Below are positions 57,602-64,000 of a stretch of DNA of 64,000 nucleotides, one piece after another. Source of the stretch: an uncultured Pseudomonadota bacterium (GTDB lineage Bacteria; Myxococcota_A; UBA796; SXON01). The position numbers and the translations under genes are program-made. The notes beneath the pieces are model-generated. The model was given only the letters and a program-made list of their open reading frames with translations. It had not been told where the DNA came from and did no database searches. The stretch spans positions 1-64,000 of the forward strand of contig CAIMSU010000117.1 in assembly GCA_903844155.1 (NCBI GenBank). The letters run 5' to 3'. The stretch's first letter is position 1. Each line of letters opens with the position of its first letter.

Positions 57602-58198
57602 GTGACAATGCCCGATTGCTACTCCACCCGGTTCGACGACGCCGCTGCCTTTGCCATCGCAGCGTTCCGGGGCGTGAGGCGAAAGTCCACGCCGGTGCCC
57701 TACATCACGCACCTGTTCTCGGTCTGCGCGCTCGTGGGGGAGTATGGGGGCGACGAGGAGCAGATGATGGCCGCGCTCCTGCATGACTGGCTGGAGGACG
57801 TCCACGGGGCCACCGAGGAGGTCCTTGCCGAGCGGTTCGGGCAACGGGTCGCGAGCATGGTGGCCGCGCTGAGCGACAGTGACGCGCCGGCTCCGGGCAA
57901 AAAGAAGCCGGAATGGCGCGGCCGCAAGGAGAAGTACCTCGCGCACCTGCGGGAGGCCCCGCACGAGGTCAAGCTCGTATCCTGCGCGGACAAGCTCCAT
58001 AATTGTCAAACAATTCGCGCCGACCAGCTCCGGGTCGGCAATTCCGTGTTCGAGCGCTTCGCGGGCAGGAAGGACGGCACGCTCTGGTACTACGACGCCG
58101 TCTGCGAGGCGCTCGGCCAGGGGTGGGACAGCGCGCTCCTGCATCGGCTGCAGCGCGAGGTCGCCGCGATGCAGGCGACGGCCCGCGATGGCAGTTGA
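57602..58198 (+). CDS. HD-domain protein resembling small (p)ppGpp hydrolases (MESH1/SAH-like)
   Basis: TPVPYITHLFSVCALV...MMAALLHDWLEDV...VKLVSCADKLHNCQTI; no synthetase domain. Confidence 0.75.
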   Translation: MTMPDCYSTRFDDAAAFAIAAFRGVRRKSTPVPYITHLFSVCALVGEYGGDEEQMMAALLHDWLEDVHGATEEVLAERFGQRVASMVAALSDSDAPAPGKKKPEWRGRKEKYLAHLREAPHEVKLVSCADKLHNCQTIRADQLRVGNSVFERFAGRKDGTLWYYDAVCEALGQGWDSALLHRLQREVAAMQATARDGS

Positions 58199-58406
58199 GG
58201 TCGCCGCCTGCCGGACCGGCTCGGCACGCTACCCGGACGCCGCCGCACGCGTGCACGAGGCCGGGGGTCAGTGGACGACGATCGACTGCTTCGACCGGTG
58301 CGACGCCTGTGAACGCGCGTTGCTGGCCAAGCTTGATGGCACGTTGATGCGCTTTCGGACGGTGGATGAGTTGGTCGAGGCGGTCGTCGCGCTGGGGGAA
58401 GAATGA
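58188..58406 (+). CDS. Small DUF1450/UPF0349-like protein with CxxC
   Basis: TTIDCFDRCDACERALLAKLDGTLMRFRTVDELVEAVVAL; ATG overlaps upstream gene end. Confidence 0.5.
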   Translation: MAVEVAACRTGSARYPDAAARVHEAGGQWTTIDCFDRCDACERALLAKLDGTLMRFRTVDELVEAVVALGEE

Positions 58407-58801
58407 GCGACGAAGGCGCAGAACCTGACCGAGGACGGATCCGCATCGCGGCGACCGTGGGCGGGCTCGCGGTCGCGCTGGGGGCATTCGGCGCACACGG
58501 GCTCAAGGACCACGTCACCGCCGAGCGCCTCGCGACGTGGGAGACCGCGAGCCGCTACCACCTCATCCATGCCGTGGTCCTGCTGGTCCTGGCCCTCTCA
58601 CCGCGGGCGACGTCGCCCCTGCCCTTCCGCCTGTTCCTCGCCGGCACTATCGTGTTCGCCACATCGCTCTACGCGCTGGTTCTCCTCGATCAACCCCTGC
58701 TTGGTGCCATCACCCCCATCGGCGGCGCTCTGCTGATCGCCGGCTGGGTCTCTCTGGGCGTGTGCCGCTCCCGCCCGCCCGCCGCCGAAACCCGTCCCTG
58801 A
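58403..58801 (+). CDS. DUF423 family small membrane protein
   Basis: GGLAVALGAFGAHGLKDHVTAERLATWETASRYHLIHAVVLL. Confidence 0.9.
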   Translation: MSDEGAEPDRGRIRIAATVGGLAVALGAFGAHGLKDHVTAERLATWETASRYHLIHAVVLLVLALSPRATSPLPFRLFLAGTIVFATSLYALVLLDQPLLGAITPIGGALLIAGWVSLGVCRSRPPAAETRP

Positions 58802-58813
58802 CCGGAGCTCCAC

Positions 58814-60529
58814 ATCGAGACCCTCTACGGCAACACCGAAGGCCTGAAACCCAGCCAGAACAAGGCGTTGCAGGCGCTCTACCAACGCCGCACCACCCCG
58901 GACCGCTTCGTGAGCCCCGAGCTGGCGCGCCGGCTGACGGAGCTGACGCGCGAGACCGGCCGACAGATCGGCCTGCTGATCGATCGCCTCGGCGTCGTCG
59001 ACCGGGTCATCGTGGGCGACGCGCACCGGCTGTTCATCCCGGACCTCGGTCGATCGCGCGCTGGTAGCGGGCGTTTCCGGGGCTTGCGGCTCGTCCACAC
59101 GCACCTGCGCGGCGAGGGCCTGTCCCGCGACGATCTGACCGATCTCGCGCTCCTGCGGCTGGACACCGTCGTGGTCGTCCAGACAGGCCCGGGCGGGCTC
59201 CCGGGCGAGGTCGAGTACGCGGCGCTGGTGCCGCCGGGGACCCGGGGCGGCGAAGAGGGAACGCGGGTGGAGCGCGTGCGCACCGTCCACGAGTGGGACA
59301 CCGACTTCACGGCGTTCATCCAGGAGTTGGAGGTTCAGTTCGGCGAGGCGGTCAAGGCGCGGGACGTGAGCGGGCGAGAGGGCGCGGTGCTCGTAAGCGT
59401 GACCACGCGTGATCCCAAAGGGGCGCGTCGCTCGCTCGCGGAATTGTGCCGATTGGCCGAGACGGCTGGCCTCTTCGTCGCCGATCAGGTCCTCCAGGTT
59501 CGCAAGGCGGTCGACGGGCGCACGCTCGTGGGTGAAGGGAAGCTGCGGGACCTCGTCACCCGCTGCATGCACCTCGGCGCGGACGTGCTCATCTTTGACC
59601 AGGAATTATCCCCGAGTCAGCTCCGGAACATCGCGACCGAGACGGACCTGAAGGTGCTCGACCGCACCCAGCTCATCCTCGACATCTTCTCGCAGCGGGC
59701 GACGACGAAGGAGGGAAAGCTCCAGGTTGAGCTTGCACAGTTGAGGTACCGGAAGCCTCGGCTGAACCTGATGCCGACGGCGATGAGCCGGCTGACGGGC
59801 GGTATCGGCGGGCGAGGGCCGGGCGAGACGAAGCTGGAGATCAACCGGCGACGGTCGGACGAGCGCGAAACGCGGGTCGAACGCCAGCTCGAGGACATCG
59901 CCAGGGAGCGGACCATGCGACGGGACCGGCGAAAGCGCGTCGGGCTGCCGCTGGTCGCCATCGTCGGGTACACGAACGCCGGGAAGTCGACGCTGCTGAA
60001 CCGGATGACCAACAGCGCCGTCGACGCCGAGGACAAGCTGTTCGCGACCCTCGATCCAACCAGCCGACGCCTGCGTTTTCCCGAGATGCGGGAGATCATC
60101 CTCACCGACACCGTCGGCTTCATCCGCAACCTGCCGAAGGACCTCGTCCACGCGTTCCGGAGCACGTTGGACGAGGTGCTCGAGGCCGATCTGCTGCTCC
60201 ACGTCGTGAACATCGGCGAGGAGGACGTGGGCGAGCAGAAGGCGGCTGTCGACAAGGTGCTCGGCGAGCTTGGCGCAGGCGACACGCCAACCCTGTTGGT
60301 GCTCAACCAGATCGATCGGGTGGAGGACGCGATTGTTCAGGATCGGGTTGCGGAGTGGGGCGGATTGCCAGTCTCCGCGCAGACCGGGGCCGGTCTGGAC
60401 GCCCTGCTCGACCAGATCGAGCGCCGGCTCTTCCGCGAGCGCGCCGCGCAAGCCTGGGAGGCGACCAGCGCCGACCGCGATCCGCCGCATTCCTTGACGG
60501 ATCGTGACGACGACGCGCATTTGCCTTGA
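58814..60529 (+). CDS. hflX: GTPase HflX; likely non-canonical ATC start at 58814 (ORF caller gives TTG at 58868)
   Basis: GGRGPGETKLEINRRR, GYTNAGKSTLLNRM, DTVGFIRNLPKDLVHAFRSTLDE; conserved N-terminal ETLYGNTEGLKPSQ lies upstream of the called start. Confidence 0.9.
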   Translation: METLYGNTEGLKPSQNKALQALYQRRTTPDRFVSPELARRLTELTRETGRQIGLLIDRLGVVDRVIVGDAHRLFIPDLGRSRAGSGRFRGLRLVHTHLRGEGLSRDDLTDLALLRLDTVVVVQTGPGGLPGEVEYAALVPPGTRGGEEGTRVERVRTVHEWDTDFTAFIQELEVQFGEAVKARDVSGREGAVLVSVTTRDPKGARRSLAELCRLAETAGLFVADQVLQVRKAVDGRTLVGEGKLRDLVTRCMHLGADVLIFDQELSPSQLRNIATETDLKVLDRTQLILDIFSQRATTKEGKLQVELAQLRYRKPRLNLMPTAMSRLTGGIGGRGPGETKLEINRRRSDERETRVERQLEDIARERTMRRDRRKRVGLPLVAIVGYTNAGKSTLLNRMTNSAVDAEDKLFATLDPTSRRLRFPEMREIILTDTVGFIRNLPKDLVHAFRSTLDEVLEADLLLHVVNIGEEDVGEQKAAVDKVLGELGAGDTPTLLVLNQIDRVEDAIVQDRVAEWGGLPVSAQTGAGLDALLDQIERRLFRERAAQAWEATSADRDPPHSLTDRDDDAHLP

Positions 60530-60554
60530 AGCGCGCGTGAAGATGGAGTAAACT
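60526..60554 (+). promoter_or_regulatory. Sigma70-like promoter: TTGAAG - 17 bp - TAAACT
   Basis: Upstream of lipoprotein gene 60587 with GGAGG SD at 60577-60581, 5 nt before ATG. Confidence 0.5.
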
Positions 60555-60586
60555 GCTCGCGCTCCATAACGGAGCTGGAGGAATCT

Positions 60587-61093
60587 ATGCGCACCCTTTT
60601 GGTCTCTTTGGCTCTCATCCCCCTCATCGCCTGCTCCGGCGGCAAGAACGACAGCGGCTCCGACAGCGGCTCCGGCGACAGCACCACCAACGGCGGCTTC
60701 GCCATCGCCACCAAGAGCGACGGCACGTACGACGTCTCGGGTAGCTGCGCGAGCAACGCCTGCGTCTACACGATCACCACGACCGGCTCGGCCTCCCTCG
60801 AGGAGCTCGACATGACCGAGACCGGCGACTCGTACATGTACCACGAGTACCACGACGAGTTCGTGCTCAACGGCACCAACGCGGATGGCACCGAGACCTA
60901 CGAGCTCGACCTCGCCGCCGTGACCGACCCCGCAGACGTGACCACGGGCACCACCCTGTTCTACGCGGACAGCGTGCTCGCCGGCACCACCTGGTGGTTC
61001 GGCGCCACCTCGGCGGACGGCAACAGCTACGACTGCGTCGTGACCGGCGACTCGTCCACGTACTACTCCGACCAGTGCCCGAACTTCGAGTAG
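60587..61093 (+). CDS. Small lipoprotein
   Basis: MRTLLVSLALIPLIACSGGKNDSGSDSGSGDS lipobox plus strong SD. Confidence 0.8.
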   Translation: MRTLLVSLALIPLIACSGGKNDSGSDSGSGDSTTNGGFAIATKSDGTYDVSGSCASNACVYTITTTGSASLEELDMTETGDSYMYHEYHDEFVLNGTNADGTETYELDLAAVTDPADVTTGTTLFYADSVLAGTTWWFGATSADGNSYDCVVTGDSSTYYSDQCPNFE

Positions 61094-61650
61094 TGGATCG
61101 ATCGGGGCAACCCGCACAGAGCGCGTCCGGCATCGTCGGGCGCGCTCTCGTGTTTTTCGCGATGGCCGGCTGCTATCAGTGGCCGACCGTCACCCCGGAC
61201 CCTCTCGCAACCACCGACCCGCAGATCACCGCCGCGACCGTGACCTGCGATGAGACCACGGCCGAATGGAGCTTTCAGGTCGTCACGGACGCCTGGACCG
61301 GGAACGGCAGCCTCTACCTCTCCACGGACGGCAGCTACGTCGAGCAGGACTCGCTCGTCTCGACGTCCGCGGCCTCGGACGGAACGTCGGACACGCTCAC
61401 GCGCACGCTGGGCGTCGTTGCGACGTGGCGCGATGCCGTCAGCGACACCAGCACCGCGTTCGGATGCAACACGCCGGAACTGGCCGGGGTGATGACCGTC
61501 TACACCCGCGACGGCAGCGCGGTCAGCAACTGCCTTGGCCTCGGGACGGACCCCGCGCGCTGGCAGGCATGGAATGCCGACCTCGCGTGCTCAAACGCCA
61601 TGACCGGTGACACCTGGCCCACTCCCGCGGACACAGGCGATTCCGGCTGA
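61093..61650 (+). CDS. Putative lipoprotein
   Basis: GTG start overlapping upstream stop; LVFFAMAGCYQW. Confidence 0.6.
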   Translation: MDRSGQPAQSASGIVGRALVFFAMAGCYQWPTVTPDPLATTDPQITAATVTCDETTAEWSFQVVTDAWTGNGSLYLSTDGSYVEQDSLVSTSAASDGTSDTLTRTLGVVATWRDAVSDTSTAFGCNTPELAGVMTVYTRDGSAVSNCLGLGTDPARWQAWNADLACSNAMTGDTWPTPADTGDSG

Positions 61651-61662
61651 TACCGCAGAGGG

Positions 61663-62568
61663 CTACTTGTCTTTCGCCGGCTTCGTCGGGGCTGCCCCGG
61701 GCGCCGCCCCCGGAGCGGCGGTGGGAGGAGCCCCCATCTGGCCGCCACTCGCGCCGGCCGCACCCGTGGGGGGAGCGCCCATCTGGCCGCCGCCCATCTG
61801 ACCACCCATCTGGCCGCCGGCCGCACCGCCAGCGCCCATCTGACCACCCATCTGGCCGCCGGCCGCACCGCCAGCGCCCATCTGACCACCCATCTGGCCG
61901 CCGGCCGCACCGCCAGCGCCCATCTGACCGCCCATCTGCCCGCCAGCCGCGCCACCAGCGCCCATCTGGCCGCCGGCCGCTCCACCCGCGCCGGTTGGGG
62001 GCGGGTTTGACGGGGTGTTGGTCAGCATCGCCTTGCTGTCCGTCGCAAAATCGTTCGGTGCGCCGTCCACAAGATCGAGCTTCAGGCCGGTGATCGCCGT
62101 CTCTTCGACGTCAACGTCCTTGAGCAGCGCGGACGGCTCCGCGAGCTGGGGGCCGTTGCCCTCCGCGTCGATAAAGCCGAGCAGGTCGATCTTGCCCTGC
62201 GCCTTGGGCAACTCGAGCTCAAAGGGGCCCGGCTTGTCCAGCGTCATGGCATCCACGATCATCGGCCGGCCATCAGTGCCGACGGTGAAGAAGTCAATGC
62301 GATACTTGCCTTTCGCGCTGCCGCTGTAGGCGAACTCGCCAGAGACCTTCACGCCGGTGCCGGCCTCGACGGCGACCGTTGGCATCGTCGACGGGCCACC
62401 GCCAGGGGCAGCACCCGACGCACCGCCGGCGCCGCCCTGACCGGGGGGTCCCCCCGCAGCGCCACCACCCGGGGTCGCGCCGGCTCCGGGGCTCGTGCTG
62501 CCAGTGGGGGCGTCAGTCGTCGAAGGGGCCTCGGGGCAGCCCGTCAAAAGGAGCGGAAGCAGGAACAC
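61663..62568 (-). CDS. Lipoprotein with C-terminal Gly/Gln/Met-rich tandem repeats
   Basis: MFLLPLLLTGCPEAP; repeated GGQMGGQMGAGGAA. Confidence 0.75.
   Translation of the reverse strand: MFLLPLLLTGCPEAPSTTDAPTGSTSPGAGATPGGGAAGGPPGQGGAGGASGAAPGGGPSTMPTVAVEAGTGVKVSGEFAYSGSAKGKYRIDFFTVGTDGRPMIVDAMTLDKPGPFELELPKAQGKIDLLGFIDAEGNGPQLAEPSALLKDVDVEETAITGLKLDLVDGAPNDFATDSKAMLTNTPSNPPPTGAGGAAGGQMGAGGAAGGQMGGQMGAGGAAGGQMGGQMGAGGAAGGQMGGQMGAGGAAGGQMGGQMGGGQMGAPPTGAAGASGGQMGAPPTAAPGAAPGAAPTKPAKDK
61793..61985. repeat. 42-bp tandem repeat encoding GGQMGGQMGAGGAA: three perfect copies, one diverged, one partial
   Basis: Direct reading of cccatctgaccacccatctggccgccggccgcaccgccagcg at 61793, 61835, 61877. 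Confidence 0.9.
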
Positions 62569-62627
62569 GGGAACTCCAGAACGGCGGTAGCGTAGGGCAT
62601 CGGCCTTTCCGCGTCAAGAGCCAGACG

Positions 62628-63461
62628 TCAAGGGAACACGAACGAGATGCCTCCGAGGACGCCCGCTACGCCCCACGCGGCGTACGCGCCATAGGCGTAC
62701 ACCCGCTCCTTCGCCCAGCCCGCATCGACCGCATCGACGGTCCCGAGCGTCGGCACATGCTGCCCTTCGATCACCGCGCCCGCCGCCAACCCGCCGCCAG
62801 CAGCGGCCACAACGCCCGCAGCGACGAGCCAGACCGGCGAGACCAACCGCTTGCGCCGCGTCGGAGCAGTGCCGGCGGTGCCGATCATCGGCGAGGCACC
62901 CGTCTCCGGCAGACCCGTGGCGACGAGCGACGTGCCGCCGGTCGGCAAGTTGACCACCCGACCGAAGAGGACGGTGCGCCCGTCCGTCGTCACGACCTGA
63001 ACGACGTGCCAGCCAGCGAACGCGAGGTCCGGCCAAATCGGCACCCGCTCCCCGTCGACCCACCCGCCATCCGCGTTGGTGTCCAGCTTCAACGAGCCAG
63101 TTCCGACCGCGGCAGCGTTCGCCCACACGGCGTTGAGGTCCGGCCCGAAAGCCGACTCCCACACGGTTGCGTCGAGCGCGCGCGCCGAGGCGAACAGCAA
63201 CTGGCCGCTCCCGGGGGTGGCCAATTCCGCCGCGCCACCACGCACCACAAAGTACCTTGCGACCTGCCTGGGGGTGACCACCGCGCAGCCAAACGCGTCG
63301 TCCATGCTGGCAAAGTCATGGTCGACGGCTGCGCTGTCCGCGGCGAGGAGATGCTGGACTGCGCGGTTCAGCGTGCCATCGACGTCCGGGCAGGCAAGCG
63401 CGGGGTGGACGAGCAGCAAGACCAGCCGGGAGAGGAGGGAAATCACAGGCGCGCCGTCCAT
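62628..63461 (-). CDS. Paralogue-like counterpart of 18259..19101 (signal peptide, helical N-part, PEGA-like middle, two TMs)
   Basis: Same architecture; adjacent to PEGA-like protein end. Confidence 0.55.
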   Translation of the reverse strand: MDGAPVISLLSRLVLLLVHPALACPDVDGTLNRAVQHLLAADSAAVDHDFASMDDAFGCAVVTPRQVARYFVVRGGAAELATPGSGQLLFASARALDATVWESAFGPDLNAVWANAAAVGTGSLKLDTNADGGWVDGERVPIWPDLAFAGWHVVQVVTTDGRTVLFGRVVNLPTGGTSLVATGLPETGASPMIGTAGTAPTRRKRLVSPVWLVAAGVVAAAGGGLAAGAVIEGQHVPTLGTVDAVDAGWAKERVYAYGAYAAWGVAGVLGGISFVFP

Positions 63462-64000
63462 CGTTCGGAGGTGAGGTCGCAGACGTAGCCCACCGGTTGG
63501 TCGGGGCCAACCGTGATGGTCGTGCGACAGGCATGGTCACCGCTGGCCGCGACGATGTCGTGCGTGCCGTCGGCGAGCGGGACAGCGGCCCGAGGGGTGC
63601 GACCAGCGGGGGCGCCATCGACGGAAAGCGCTGCGCCGACGATGCTGCAGCCGAAGGCGATGGAGCGCGACGGTGGCGCGACGGGCTGGGGCGGTTGGGC
63701 GACGGCTGGCGACGCGGTCGAGGTCGGGGTCGGGGTCGGGCCTGCAGCCACCGACGTTTCGGCTCCCAGGGTGCCGGCGGGGTCGTGCGCGCTGCCCGCC
63801 ACGGCTGCGGGACTGGGTCGGCTGACAGGGGAGGCGGTGGTTCGGGCAGGCCCGGCGTGGACGGGTCCGCCTCCTGGGGTCGACGCCGGGGCATCGCGGT
63901 TTGAGCCGGCCGCTGCCGCGGGAGGAGTCGCCACCGGGACCGCGGCGACTTCGACGGGGAGGTCCGACCCCGGAGACGCCGTCGGCGCGGGACTCGCAGG
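63443..64000 (-). CDS. C-terminal part of a gene running off the window; PEGA-like C-terminus, plausibly a Ser/Thr kinase
   Basis: Frame open to window end; Pro/Ala linker then SIVGAALSVDGAPAGRTPRAAVPLADGTHDIVAASGDHACRTTITV. Confidence 0.5.
   Translation of the reverse strand, partial: PASPAPTASPGSDLPVEVAAVPVATPPAAAAGSNRDAPASTPGGGPVHAGPARTTASPVSRPSPAAVAGSAHDPAGTLGAETSVAAGPTPTPTSTASPAVAQPPQPVAPPSRSIAFGCSIVGAALSVDGAPAGRTPRAAVPLADGTHDIVAASGDHACRTTITVGPDQPVGYVCDLTSERWTARL

Overview
High-GC bacterial chromosomal window, probably Myxococcota/deltaproteobacterial-like judging from MopE-type Ca-binding repeat lipoproteins, eukaryote-like Ser/Thr kinases, a PfaA-like polyketide synthase and many short lipoproteins. 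Recognisable core genes are gyrA, rsmG, mtnA, rel/spoT, pncA, pncB, hflX and the imuA/imuB/dnaE2 mutagenesis cassette. I saw no rRNA, tRNA, CRISPR array or convincing complete mobile element. Main findings: (1) ImuB and DnaE2 are encoded as one uninterrupted ORF (about 1669 aa) with imuA translationally coupled upstream and a perfect 6+6 bp palindrome upstream of imuA. (2) hflX has no canonical start codon at its conserved N-terminus; a well-spaced GGAG precedes an in-frame ATC. (3) A MopE/seven-FG-GAP surface protein is broken by an apparent 1-nt deletion inside a conserved Cys codon. (4) A solitary PfaA-like megasynthase (KS-AT-4xACP-KR-DH) lacks other pfa genes. (5) Two paralogous Ser/Thr-kinase/PEGA-like loci lie at opposite parts of the window. 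(6) Two MopE proteins share an additional large extracellular domain and flank an AAA-ATPase/PD-(D/E)XK-like gene. Many of the longest six-frame ORFs, including the N-terminal 1694 codons of the 4042-aa ORF, are antisense artefacts of high GC. All family calls are by eye from the translations; no database search was run.
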